A DNA stretch of 64,000 bases from Ischnura elegans (GCF_921293095.1 NC_060254.1:111810917-111874916), one strand, 5' to 3'; positions 48,517 to 60,711 are shown, counted from the stretch's first letter. The notes: generated from the sequence alone by a model not told the origin. Program-made: numbers and translations.

Positions 48517-48915
48517 ATTTGACCAGAATCCAACAATACTTCCATTTGTGAACTGCAAATTGCCATCATTTTCACAGTTTTCAGATTTTAAAATTCGCAA
48601 GTACTCAGATAGTTCTCCATTTATGACCTGTAACCAATGGCTCCAATCTCCCTTGGTATAGGCAAGAAACTGCCCGAATGGAAGCACACTGGCCACGACA
48701 GTGTCACTCCAATTCCACTCCTGTTCATTTGCAGACCGCGACACAATATCAGAATCCTGTGTATCACATAATTCTGAGCTTGAATCCACTAGACTTGGGT
48801 TTTCCATGTTCAATATGTGTTCATTGATGTTCTTATCAGTACTCCCAGAGGTCGTGTCAAAAAGGGTAACCTGGTAACTTTCGATTAATTCAAGTGCTTC
48901 GGGTACATCAACCTC
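48517..48915 (-). CDS. Host gene exon 2
   Basis: Acceptor TTTGCAG and donor GTAAGT bound 399 bases, exactly 133 codons in phase 0. The peptide starts EVDVPEALELIESYQVTLFD, then a polar linker (SSELCDTQDSDIVSRS) and a second structured part EWNWSDTVVASVLPFGQFLA and HWLQVINGELSEYLRIL. The frame joins exon 1 and exon 3 without adjustment. The intron to exon 1 is only 277 bp, in contrast to about 14.3 kb on the other side. Confidence 0.88.
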
Positions 48916-49192
48916 CTGCAAAGATATGAACATAATTATTTATTGGTACTAGTATCCAGTGAAAAGTTACCAATATTATGTATTTTCATTCCCACATGGA
49001 TTTTCACAAAGTAAAAGCCGAATCGATTGATTTCATATGAACATCATATAAATTGAAAAATAACAAGTTCGATGGATAGAGGTGAAACTCAATGTTTAAA
49101 AGATTTCCATCGACGAATTGGCCACCAAAAGCTAAGTTTATAAGTCAACAACCATAATTATCCAGAAAACACAAAAAAACAAAACCCCTTAC

Positions 49193-49867
49193 ATTACTGG
49201 AAGTGGAGGGTAGAATTCCCAAAAGTCGGGCTAGCTTCACCAAAGAGTCTTCTTCGGCCAACTTGCGGACATGACCCGCCAATTTCTTTTTCTTTGCCAG
49301 TTTTATAAGTTCCTCAGACTTAGATAGCATCGTGTCGACACACATTACACACGACCTCATCAACTGATACATGAAGTCCGACTGCTTCACCATGAGGGCC
49401 TCGTAAACTTTAGTCTCCACCATGTTCGTGTACGCATTAAAAAGGGATAGCAAAGGTAGCAACAGCTTATATTCCTCTGTCACATAAGAACGATCACAGT
49501 AACTGATGAGCAATTTCTCGCCGTACGAAATGACGTCCTTAGATATTACCTTTTCCAGAGTAACAGCATCATTCGATGAGTAATTTCTTAATTCTTTCAA
49601 CGCGTGGACTTTTTCCCGAACTGTGCCCTTACTACTCAGGAGCAAGCCAATGACTTTATTGGCATAGTCAAAACCAAATCCTTCGTCATTGGGCTTATCG
49701 ATCTTATCCATCTGCGAAGTAGTATTACTTACCGATGACAAAACCTCCGGCACCGATTCATTAATAGCGAGCTTTGATACCTGTTGCTTTTGAGTCTGCA
49801 ATAAAATGCGTTGAAACAGGCTTGTAGGGCCGCCTAATTTTCTTGCCTTTTGGCTTGAGGAATCCAT
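49193..49867 (-). CDS. Host gene exon 1 (start codon), HEAT/armadillo-like protein of unknown family
   Basis: ATG at 49867 in a good context (AGAAATGG); an upstream stop closes the frame. 225 whole codons end at donor GTAAGG. The N-terminus (MDSSSQKARKLGG, SLFQRILLQTQKQQ) is basic and polar with no signal peptide or membrane segment, so an intracellular protein is likely. From about residue 70 the sequence is helical: KVIGLLLSSKGTVREKVHAL, YKLLLPLLSLFNAYTNM, YQLMRSCVMCVDTML, VKLARLLGILPSTSS. This resembles an armadillo/HEAT scaffold. No named family can be supported. It is the largest exon and the best evidence for a real gene. Confidence 0.9.
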
Positions 49868-51484
49868 TTCTGTGATATCAAATTACTTAACAAAGAAATA
49901 AAAATAGAGATTTTCAGCAATCACCGTCGACTATTAGGGAATACGTTCCACCAACTGCCATTCAATTTTTCATCACTAGAAAGAACATGGTGCTAGAATG
50001 TATCACATTATCTCGATATACCGGCAAACACGTAAGAAACCTTCACTGGGTGTAATGCAATATGAAAATTACTACATCATCATATGATCATATCACGAAA
50101 GTACTGTGGTAATACCTATTGCCATACGAAGGGAATACTAATATTTAGTGAAAACTTTTAGGCCGCAGGCTTAATTCCACTCTTCCGCAGATCACCAAGA
50201 GAATAGAATTAAGCAACTGAGAAGCACTGGAGAAATAATTAGATGACATACATATATATACGTTTGAAAATCAACGTAAAGCAAAATCGCTAAATTTGAA
50301 AACGATACGCATCGCCCCTCATGGTCTCTTGTTTACCGGATCTATGGGACTCCATTGCAGGAGATATCACTGAGAGTTGTTTTTTATGCAGCCGCTTCGT
50401 GCGCATTTTGTACAATCGTCAACATTGGCCGCATAGCGACGCTGATAGTCAAAGGTATCCAGGGGCCGAATAGGGAACTTGCATATATTTCAGATATAAT
50501 CAATAGCCCCAAAATTATATAAAAATATATGTTTGCATACCTCGGTGAAAGTTTTTTTATTATTTTATGACGTGGTTTGCGATATTTAATGCATCAAAGT
50601 TCACGAGAATTTTCAAATGCAAGCGAGAAGCGAAAACGCCCGATGATTGGCTGGCAGAAAAGTGACGTCATAGTTCAGTACGAGGAGGCACGGCGGACGG
50701 CGGCACGGCCATAATAGAGGTTGCACACTTGAATGCATGCGACAGCGTGGTTATGATTCATTTATTGAAGTGCAGACGTATCGGAGTTGTTCATTGTGAC
50801 TTCAGGGCTATTATTTGATCTATTTCTCCTCCATTGAAAGCGATAGATTGCGTAAAGATGAAGGAATATGGTTATTCTTAGGCTGATCCTAGCAAGCTTC
50901 CTGTTACTGATTCCATCATAATAATAGGGTACTTTAGTGAAACTGTAGACCTCGTCGGCGCGGAAAGTCGATGCCGAGAAATGGAAAGGTAGCTGATGTG
51001 CATCTGAAATGTTTTATAGTTCATAACAAAGTGAGACTTGCGTATAATATTGGCGAAAGCGTATACTCATGTGAAATGTGTATTCTTTGGGCAGTCCGGT
51101 GGAGAGTATTGTGATGAACTTATTTCCACCTCGAAGCTGTCGATGATACATTCAACTTAAAAATACCTTGCCTGGAGGGCGACAGGAAGCTCTGAGGAAG
51201 CCAGACTATTAATGTTTCAATTCAGTAGCGATAATATAGACGAACTTCCAACACAATCTACCATCTTGTAACTCAAAACCCCGAAACCACTTCCTATTCT
51301 GCAGAAAGAATCGGTCAATCGCATTTCGATTAATATAATAAATACAACGTCTTCAGGTGTTAATAAGTTACTTTTGTAATTAGAAGGCCTTCCTAAAGTA
51401 ACATTAAAATTTTAATATTTTCCAAACAGAGTCTTTAATACATTTTGGGAGCTTTTCTCACGATATATCTGAAACCTACTCTAA
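49868..51484. promoter_or_regulatory. Probable 5' flank of the host gene, no defined elements
   Basis: Upstream of the ATG. I cannot place a transcription start. A GC-richer patch with CpG at 50640-50720 could belong to a promoter. No TATA box or 5' UTR exon could be defended. The stretch has no transposon ends that I recognise. Confidence 0.25.
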
Positions 51485-52393
51485 AGCCCGTATGACACTT
51501 GCCAATTTATTGGCCAATCCATTGGATATTGGATTGTGTACCCACTGACACACGCCAATTTCTAGCCCAATCTCAGTTTCACAATATTGGGCACAATTTC
51601 TTGGCCAATCTACAATTTAGAACAGGTTCTATTTTCTCGAGGCCAATCTCCAATCAGAACTCAGTCTTGTCGACTCCTAGTGGCCAAAACTAGAAGCTCT
51701 TTGCAAAACATTTCACCTCGGAATTTTAATATCATATATAAAAACTTTACAAGCATAGCAACCCATGAAATAGCTCAAATAATTAATGTGTACTTTGAGA
51801 GAATATAAATTCACAAACATCAACTGTCTAAAGTGGGTAATTCGGAAATAACATTTCGGATATTTAATGAATAAAAACGTCGTGTTTCTCCTCGATAGCG
51901 TCTATATTTTGTTTATTTTACAATTATTAAACTATTTTTCATGATTTGAGCGCTAAAGTTTCGGGTGAAAGTCCCAATTGATGACACAATCTCTGTTTAT
52001 TCGATGAACATATTCCAGCCAAAACGAGCCGCTACGTTATCTTGGCTCACCTATGAGATCACCATATTGCCTATCTCTCATCATTCAAGGAACTCACCCG
52101 AATGAAATTTCGAGCAATTCGAGAATATCTTTGCAGCCCCTCGAAATAGTTATTAAATTTACAATTATTATGCCACCTCCCATTCTGTAGCTCATTGGCA
52201 ATTAACCTGCGTCTCGAGATGCTCTTTTGTCATTTTGTGTTATCTGGCGTTCTCTAGTGGGGTATTAGAACACTATAACGGCCAATATTGGTGTAAATAT
52301 TGGTACGTGTCATACGATGCCTAAAGCCCAATATTTTAACCAATATTGCGCGCCGATATATTGGCCAATAAATTGGCAAGTGTCATACGGGCT
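51485..52393. mobile_element. Harbinger-type TIR element, 909 bp
   Basis: Ends AGCCCGTATGACACTTGCCA on both sides (inverted), flanked by TAA at 51482-51484 and 52394-52396. Subterminal repeats of TTGGCCAATTTATTGGCCAA and CCAATATTGG at both ends. No transposase. The 3-bp TWA-type duplication fits PIF/Harbinger. Confidence 0.9.
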
Positions 52394-52399
52394 TAATTG

Positions 52400-53600
52400 C
52401 TCGCAAGTAGGTATTTGTAACGTAATAATCGTGCCTCATTCACACATTTACCTTAACGCTATTTCCTTTACGATTCACTTCTGCATTGTAAAATTTTTCG
52501 TTTATTCTCCGACATTGAGGTGTATTTCTGCTTTTCGAATATAAATGTGTATACTTAATACCGAAGTTGCTAGTTATGTTTTTCCATACTCATAATGCAT
52601 ACACTAGTGGAAACAAATATCCACGGCCGTTTGTAAAAGAATAACTGCATCTCTAGCATACAAATGCTTCGTTAGTGCTCATAAATCTATCCTTTCCCAA
52701 TGGTATTGCATAATTTTTGTGTACAGCAATAAAAAAATATAAATGCGATACGATACCACATCGAATTATCCGTTATGAAGTATAAATTTGATACATTATG
52801 CTGAATCAATTTTTTTATTTACCCTCCGGAACTCGCGCTGAACCTGACATTGTTAATATTTTCGTCATAATTCCCGAGCCTTTCTCAAGAATGCGCTTAC
52901 ATTTTCTCTACCTTTGCCTTACTCTTTTAGGATCGCTTTACGTGCGCAGTATATCCCGATGAATCTATCACCAGGTCGAAATAGGATACTTTTGCTTCAT
53001 ATGCACGTGGTCTGAGCCCATCAGGCTCTACGCGAGCGCTCGTGTTACATTTTTGATTCTCACTCTTAGTCTTTTTTTTGCGCTTATTGCATGTAAAGAC
53101 ACAATGTAATATTTTTTACTAACTTCAAACACTCTTCTTCTCATTAAGGGTCTTCTTCTACCTAATTGGCTTGGTATTTTGAAATTAAAAAATATTCACA
53201 TAGGATAGGATAGTGTAATGGAGAAGTCATTGTTACTCTCCCTGCTATAATTTCAAACGCACTTGAGATGACACAATGTAAGCTACATATAATGGATTGA
53301 CACAAAGTTAGCGGTGATGGCTTGTATAAATAGACCTCTTCTCGAAAAGTGCATTCACTCTGCAACTCGGCAGCCCAGATATCACTTCGCAACCAAGAGG
53401 CTCGGCTCGGAAGTACACGGCCATTCTCCCAGAGAGTGTACAGAAATTGGAGGTGCTCTCCTCGCTGAAGGTTCAACTGTGCCAGAGTTTCCGCCACAAA
53501 ACCGAGTGTCTCCTTTCATCTAAAAATTAATTTATGAATCATACTTGAAATTATAAAATTTCTAACGTTGTTACTTATAATGTTATACTTTTTCAATGCA
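52400..53600. other. Intergenic sequence with no recognised feature
   Basis: AT-rich, no protein domain or inverted ends recognised. Confidence 0.35.
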
Positions 53601-53602
53601 TT

Positions 53603-53666
53603 AACCCAACCCAACCCAACCCAACCCAACCAACCCGACCCGACCCAACCCAACCCAACCCAACCC
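53603..53666 (+). repeat. Interstitial (AACCC)n array
   Basis: About 12 units of AACCC with two GACCC variants, i.e. TTGGG on the other strand. It looks telomere-like but differs from the usual arthropod TTAGG. Confidence 0.95.
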
Positions 53667-53669
53667 TAT

Positions 53670-54610
53670 AAAAACCGAGCAATACGTCGTTAGGGGACAG
53701 CGCCCCTTTGTCAACATTGTAAACTGAAAACAAATGAGGTTTGAAATGCCCGCTTTTATGTCCCCTCACGCCACCCCCGGCGACACTAAAAACAAATGAG
53801 TACTGAAACTCTGTGGCCCCCTGGCGGCGACTTTTTAAACTTAAACGACAAATGAAATATGAGAATCGTTTTTATTGCGCTTTAAGTGAAAAATATACCT
53901 ACGGTACCCGAGTACGTTACGAAGGGTTTTCTATATTCCAAAGGACGTGGATACGTAGAACCATCGTGAAACTGAGACAGTTAACAGTCATCTATCATTT
54001 TTGATTTATTAAATGCGTTTAATGATAATAAATTCTGCAGAAACTATCGACGGCTTCTTTTTCATCAAAATTTTTTTTAATTTTCAAGTATGTATCATTT
54101 CTTCAAATATTTTTTTTTTTTAGAAATTACTATCAGTATTTAAAATTACGGTATTTTTTGTAGATAAAGCAGCAGAAATACTTCCATTAAATAGACATAT
54201 TCCTATGCATCTGGTAGATATTTAATGATACTTGCCATTCCATGTAAGATTCTTCGATGGCCACTCCAAGAAACGAGTTCCAGCCGACAGAAATTCCTAG
54301 GTGGGTTTCTATCCTTTTATTTCATTTTGAACTCCACTATTATTCAGGGATATCCTAGTAAATTGGTAATTTATATCGTTATTAAAAGTGATTTACAAAG
54401 AGATTTCATGTAAGCATCGATCGGTGGACGAATTAGTGTTGGTTTCTCGAAAAAATTCTACGCGCGAGTGTATTTGGAGGTTGATTTAAATATTGTTTGT
54501 GTATTATTGCTTCAATTATTAATAGTTTTAATTATTTCTCAATAAATTCTTACCACAGACTTAAATGCTTTTGACATTCTCGCTCACATTCTCGCTCGAG
54601 GAAAATTATA
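53670..54610. other. Intergenic sequence with no recognised feature
   Basis: No domain, RNA gene or transposon end recognised. Confidence 0.35.
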
Positions 54611-54615
54611 TTTGT

Positions 54616-54800
54616 CCCAGACAGCACACGTTCATGGAATCCATGGTGGAAAAGAGATGGATGTATCCATGATGGAAAAAGGAATGGAATAAACCTGGAA
54701 TGCAGATGTATTTCATTTCCAAATTTCCATCTTCACTTCAATGGAAATGTAACCATGGATTCCATTTGAATTCCATCCACATTCCATGAAGCAAGTTACC
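54616..54800 (+). mobile_element. Single end of a CCCAGACAGCACA-type element
   Basis: Begins CCCAGACAGCACACG, one base different from the first 14 bases of the element at 58098, then about 170 bp dense in TGGAATCCATGG-type palindromes and TTCCATT/AATGGAA. No matching right end was found in the window. It may be a solo end or a truncated copy. Confidence 0.5.
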
Positions 54801-55765
54801 AAAGTCAAACAATATATTCTCATAAGCATTTTAATGATGGGCGATTTCTTTGTAAATTTTACGTTCTTAAAAAAATACCGACAAATTTCATTTTAAAATT
54901 AGTTCTGTCCTGAATTCCACCTCTCGAAAAAAAGTTGTCAACCCGATTACTGGAGAAGTACTGTTTTCCGTTGGGGTTTTGGTCATTTCCGTCCGAATCT
55001 TCATGATTTTGTGAGCGTGTGTCGATGGTGTTAGGTGATTCGAAGTTCCACAGTAATTAAATCTGCATCTGCTGCATCTTGGGAGGAGTTTCCAACCGCA
55101 GGGAAGCATTAAGCAACTGGAGAATTAGTTTTCGACCTTGCTGAAATTAGTTCTGAGGTGGGCCACAGCCTGTAATTGTGGAATATTTAGAACCTGGTTG
55201 CACCATGTAAGTACAACATTCGTTAATATGCTTTAGATTAAAATTAGTTGCTGCTTGATGATTCGCTTTCCACCAGTGATGATATAGATACTAACTACAA
55301 GTCGGCGAATTCCTCGTCGGTTTGCGGTTAATTTCTACATTATAATTCCGGATTTCATTACAGTGGGTGACACTAGCATTCTATTCGAAGAATTACTGAC
55401 CGATTTCATCCACTTTATGCAATCCGCCTATTTGATATTCACACGCATTGAATAAACGATATATTAATGCATGCTAGTCTGTATCAGCCGCTCTGAAAGC
55501 ATTTGCTATTGACTTAATGCTGCTTTTTAATTCATCGCCAGAGATTTCTTATTATTCACGGAATAATTTCTTAATTTCAGGCAATCCATATAGATAGACC
55601 ACTAATAAGGTTGTACATCGAAATATTCTCCAATATATTGATGACTCTTGCCATAAAGTGAAGGGTATCTGATTTTTTATTTGTCGGTTATCGCCTGTCT
55701 GATATTCACACCTATTGAATAGACGATATGTTGATGCATGCGAGTCTGTATCAGCCGCTCTGAAG

Positions 55766-55928
55766 GTTTATTCGGGATTGCCACCGGATAAGGTTCTCCA
55801 TCTCTGCCGACGTTCGATGGCCGAGTCGTCCATCGAAACGTCGGCAGAGATGGAGAACCTTATCCGGTGGCAATCCCGAATAAACTTCAACAACATCATA
55901 CGCCGGGAAAACCTCAGATCTTTCTTCG
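55766..55928 (+). mobile_element. Penelope end fragment with foldback
   Basis: Arms 55766-55820 and 55830-55885 are complementary over about 55 bp with one indel, around a 9-base loop. The right part (CATCGAAACGTCGGCAGAG, GGCAATCCCGAATAAACTT) resembles Penelope terminal repeats that contain a hammerhead 3' half (GAAAC). CGCTCTGAA flanks the insertion on both sides. Confidence 0.65.
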
Positions 55929-56374
55929 CTCTGAAAGGATTTGATAATAACTTATAATTCTGCTTGTTAATTCATCGCCCGAGATTTATTATATTCACGG
56001 AATAATTTCTTCATTTCAGGTAATCCATATACCGCTAATAAGGTTTTACAGGAAATATTCTTCAATATATTGATGACTCTTGCCATAAAGTGAAAGGGGG
56101 GTCTATTCTCTAACTCGAAGCGCGGTAGCTTTCTGGTGGAAAGATGCTTAATTAAGCTACTTGCTCCCACTTGTATTCTCTAACGCTGAAGCTCCGGCGA
56201 AGGGAGCTTGCAGAAGCTACCGGTAGCTTATTAGGCTCCAACCCTTATTCTCTATGGGATTTGAAGCTACTTCCGTAGCTTCAAGCTAGCTACCACGGTA
56301 GCTTCGCGAAGCGCGCCCTCGAACCCCGCGCTTCAGCTAGCTACCATCAAAATACATAGGGAACTGAAAAAAAA

Positions 56375-56770
56375 TAGACATTTCACCCAGTCAGCGGTGG
56401 CGGAACACCAATGGAGTGGACCGACACACAATATTGATTTTGACAACGCCTCTCTTCTGAACAAAGAAGGCCGCTACTACCCGAGAATAATCAGGGAGGC
56501 AATTGAAATCGCCAAAACGACAAAGAACTTCAACCGTGAAGACGGCTACAATCTCGCCAGCGCGTGGAAAAGGGTCTTCAAAGATCCTGACCAATCAGGG
56601 CACACCTCGAGAAAAAAGGCGGCAAACGGGGTGTATATAAGATGAACAAATTTCTGCATCAACACTTCAGTGGACCTGAGGAAGCCAACTGGAACGTTGG
56701 CGAAATATCGTCCTACAAATGGATAAACGCGGAAGAATACCCGGAAAAACCAGCAGATTTCATTGGTTCT
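56375..56770 (+). pseudogene. Penelope-like C-terminal tail fragment
   Basis: The plus strand reads SAVAEHQWSGPTHNIDFDNA, YYPRIIREAIEIAKT, NFNREDGYNLASAW and a stop at 56643-56645. The pattern AEH-x-x-x-x-H-I-F ... R-x-x-REAIEI-K ... FNREDGY-L is the C-terminal end of the GIY-YIG region in Penelope elements. It differs from the 45393 copy, so a second Penelope family is present. Confidence 0.85.
56676..56705 (+). ncRNA. Hammerhead-like core after Penelope stop codon
   Basis: CTGAGGA (676-682), helix II GCCAAC (684-689) with GTTGGC (696-701), perfect 6 bp around loop TGGAAC, then GAAA (702-705). GGAC (56672-56675) and GTCC (56710-56713) could pair outside. One extra A lies between CTGAGGA and helix II, so activity is uncertain. 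Confidence 0.6.
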
Positions 56771-56944
56771 AAGAGTAAAATCTGAGTTCGCACGAAATAT
56801 TTCTCATACCCCATATCCGGTCTGAGAAAGCTACTCCCTGTTAGAGAATAAGGTTGGTAGCCAATTCTGGTAGCTAGTTCGAAGCTACCACGACGGGAGC
56901 TTCGAGTTAGAGAATAGACCCCAGGGTATCTGATTTTTTAACTT

Positions 56945-58090
56945 TCAGTTATCGATAGATTGAGGGTTTGACTACGCTCGTTACATCAGTATTATCTCAT
57001 ATCGCTTTCCAGTCATGCCTAAAACCAATAGGGTTGTTCACCATATTTTTTTTATTTAAGAAATTGAAAGATCGTGCTTCAGAAGGAGCAATGACAGTTA
57101 TATTACGCTATTTTCTTCATTGTACATGTTTAGAGAAGGCTTTAAACAGTGACAAATTTTACGGTTACGCCAAAAAGCCCTACTTCCATCTTGAATTGAT
57201 GTGTGACGTCACAAGCCTGTAGATGCCCTACTGCAGTGTTTGAAGTGGCTCAGCAGGGTTATTCCACTTTTTTTTTAAAGATCTCCAGCGTCTGCCGCCA
57301 GACCAGTGTTTAAAGAAAATCCAAATTTATCCTTTAATAAGAGCCATAATAAGCAAAATTACCCTTACTTGTACATATTTATTGCTCATCATATCACAAA
57401 TAGCACTACAACGCACACATTTCACGAGCTGTCTTTTTGATACGTATAATCAGTATATTCCAAATCAACTGATTCAATAAAAAACTTAGATCACAATAAA
57501 TATAAAACACAATTATGTAACACTAATAAAACATGACAATCGGTTTTCCAATCACTCTGCACACACAAAAGAATTTGCACTCCTTGAAGTTCGAAAGGAT
57601 TCTCCACACCTCACTTACCACTCATCACTAACGACTTAGAATCAGTTTACGTCATTTTACATTGACATTACGAAGACAATGAAATGAATAGGCTGAAACA
57701 AATTATTAAACTAGCTAAACCAGTTATTGTAAAATCAAAAAACTTCGAATTTCACTTTCACTATTACCGTAACCAAAATATGACCAAAACAAACAACAGC
57801 GCAACGAATTTCGTGAAATGTAAACACTGACGAATGCTCCAAATGAATTGGCACTAGGTAATAAAATCAAACAGAACTTAGAGGCGAACAAACGAATGAA
57901 AATTAATATACGTTCGATGTATCCTCTAAGTACAACTAGCTCAAATATGAAACATATCCTTCGCAATAGTTAGATACCTTAGATCGAAATGTATAGGGTT
58001 GATTGAACCAGCATGGAAAAAATAAATAATTTCGTCGAAGATGTTACATTCACAACTCACTTCACTTGTCGCTTCACCCTTAACTTCATC
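56945..58090. other. Intergenic sequence with no recognised feature
   Basis: AT-rich sequence between two TIR elements. No domain or RNA recognised. Confidence 0.35.
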
Positions 58091-60711
58091 GTCTATACCC
58101 ACACAGCACATCTTTGCCAGAGGACGTCCGCTGCGCGTCCGTCGCGTCCTCTCAGTGTCCGCGGATTTTCAGGACAGCCAGAGGACATCCGCCGGCTGTC
58201 CTGGCCATCTGTCCGCACACTGTCCTATCTCGGATGTCCAGCGGACGTCCAGCTAGTGTCCCATTATGCAGGGTTTGGGAGTTTTGGTTTCCTCTTAAAA
58301 CACTCACCTCCTCAAGGAGGAACTCCGAGAGAAAGTCTCGAGATCCTCCTCCGAGTAGATGGTATAGGAGAAGGGAGAAAGAAAAAAAAACTCTCTCTCG
58401 TTTCTGAAGCCAGAATACTTCCTCCCGATCGAGGAAGAGGAAATTTTTCGTGGAGGAAGAGATATTTTGAGGATTATTTTAGGTAACCAAATGTAATCCT
58501 CTTGTTGGAGTGTGGACTCTGGGAGGAAATTATAAACTATTTAACGAAAAAAAAAATTTGACATTTTTACCGCTTCTATAGTTTAAGAACTAAAAATGTA
58601 CGCTATTTTTAAGTTTTATATTGTTTATAACAATTAATTAAGTTTAAACAAAGTTAGCAACAATTTAAGTAACATTTACGAGCGTTAAAAATTTCTACAT
58701 GCCTTACGGGTTAAACAACAACAATTGAACGAACTTATGACTCTCTACATTATTTATAACAATTTTTAAAGTTTAAACAAATTTAACAACAATTTTAGTA
58801 ACTTTCAAAAAATTAAAAATTTCTGCATGTTGTACGATTGAGAAGCGTTGGATGAACAATAAACCCGTACTCTTTCATGATTATAAAAATTACTTAAATT
58901 TAAACAAATTTAGCAACTTTTACAAAAATTAACAACAGGAATAATGGAATTTATCGATTTTTACTGAAATTTTATATTATGTACCAATGTCCTGCGGACG
59001 TCGCGTAGCCGTCTCGGGGACATTCAATTCCTACAGGTTAAATGAACTCTTTCAACTTATTGATTAATTAATATTTACTCTCTAGGGATTAAACAATCTC
59101 AGAGGCGATTGATTGGAAAGTATTTTAATGAAACATATAACGCTTTAAATTTATTTTAATTTTTAATGGTAAGAATTCTCCTAAAATTATCACGGCATCG
59201 ATGGCCTCATTCCCAGATTAGACATTGTAATTGTCCAATTTAAGGATAGGCAATAGAAGGTAAGTACTGCCGTACCTTTACTTTATATTGAAATTCTAGT
59301 TTTTTTGGTGGCGAACGAATTTTGAATCTACCGCTACTCCGCGATACAGGAAGGTTGGTTCTCCACATTCCTCGGTTCCTCCTTTCCAACAGAGGAACCG
59401 GAACGGAATACTGGAGACAGCATGGTGGTTTGGCGGTTAAAAAGACGCAGCTAAATTCCAAGTAAGTTTGATGTGACATCTAAATAATTTTTCTTGGCGT
59501 TCACTGGCGGCAGTATAGTGTTTCCGCATGCTCCTTATATTTCTTATAACTCAGCCTGTAACATCTCGAGGAAAAATATGGCTCTGCTTGGAACAACATG
59601 ACCGTCTGGGTAAAACCGTTACTTGGCAACTAAAGGTAGCGTCTTTTTCCGTTGTTCATGGTGAAATTTTCGCTTTTGTTCCTTGTTTACATGATATAAT
59701 GTAAAGTGGAAGTTCTTGTACTATAGTCTCTGTACGCGAGAACGTATAGGAAATAATGTTAGTGCTAGCGTATAAAATAGAACCTGTTGTTTTGATAACG
59801 TAGGCTACGGCTGAATTTGTTTTGAAGTCCAAACGGTCCGTTTGGTTCCGTTCCTAAATCAAATCAAGTAGGGTTCTTGGCAATAAATATAACTAGGAAT
59901 TGTATTTACGTGTAACCGGGGGATTTTGCAACACGCATGTATGATTAATAGGTTTCACGTAAATTATTAATTCTTTGAAATCGGACTACACCGTGTGATT
60001 TCTTTCGATATGTATAATTACGCACGCATCGAAAAAGAACATTAATGTTATGATAGGATAACCACCAATGTTTAGCCTTTTTACAAAAAGTTTTTATACT
60101 CTTTATCTGTTTGATGGAACTAGGTTAATAATTAAAAATTTTAGGTCCTAAATAAATAAATGATCTATTATGTCAGTAAAGATAAGGCTTAGGGATTAAA
60201 AAATTACAATGCCGACGTAACTTTATTGCGTTTAATATATTTTTTCTGCCAAACTTTGCTAACCTACTAAACTATAAACTAATTTAACTACAAACTAAGT
60301 AACTGTGCTATTAGTCATCCATGCATTTAATATAGTGGAAACTATAGGACGACTGTAAGAAACTCAGGATGAATCTAAACAAGGTCTAATTGTAAGTGAT
60401 ATATTATGTAAACAAACCTTACGGCTATGTTTCATGGTTCATTTATTTGCTCAAACTGCTGCATGAAATCTTATACCCAGAAAATAGAACTTGTGCATCT
60501 CTTCGTACAGCCATCGGTACACATTTTGGTGTAGAGTATCGTGAACCTGATATATTTACCTGGAGGCAGTTACTGACTATAGCTTTCATGTAGTGGAGTT
60601 GAATAAAAATAGCTTATCTGTATTTTTATTTAGTTCCTATCTCTATTTATAAGTTTGTATGTCTCTCTTCTTATAATTGTCTGTATACTTATTTGTCTTC
60701 ATTCTTTACAG

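Larger units (their letters stand above)
56098..56922. mobile_element. TIR element with GAAGCTAC iterons
   Basis: Inverted ends GGGGTCTATTCTCTAACTCG, flanked by AGG (56095-56097, 56923-56925). About twenty copies of GTAGCTTC or GAAGCTAC and TTCTCTAAC-type motifs lie in the outer 250 and 120 bases. The middle (about 56375-56770) is a Penelope 3' fragment. Superfamily not assigned. Confidence 0.85.
55410..56940 (+). repeat. Two tandem copies of a ~270-bp unit, second copy hit twice
   Basis: Unit 1 (about 55428-55680) and unit 2 (55695-56935) share CACG/CATTGAATA(A/G)ACGATAT, AGTCTGTATCAGCCGCTCTG, AATTCATCGCC, ATTCACGGAATAATTTCTT, TTGATGACTCTTGCCATAAA and GGGTATCTGATTTTTTA. Unit 2 is interrupted by a Penelope piece (55765-55928; CGCTCTGAA on both sides) and by a TIR element (56098-56922). 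Confidence 0.88.

Noticed and set aside
5978..49867. Naming the host gene (considered LINS1, ATRIP, rotatin, VIRMA, CIP2A, ARMC2)
   Set aside because: Only generic helical-repeat resemblance; no run of conserved residues long enough to choose any of them.
58013..58486. 157-codon plus-strand frame at the left end of the 4.5-kb element
   Set aside because: It crosses the element boundary and is made of the GGACGTCC iteron region; the translation is repetitive and not protein-like.
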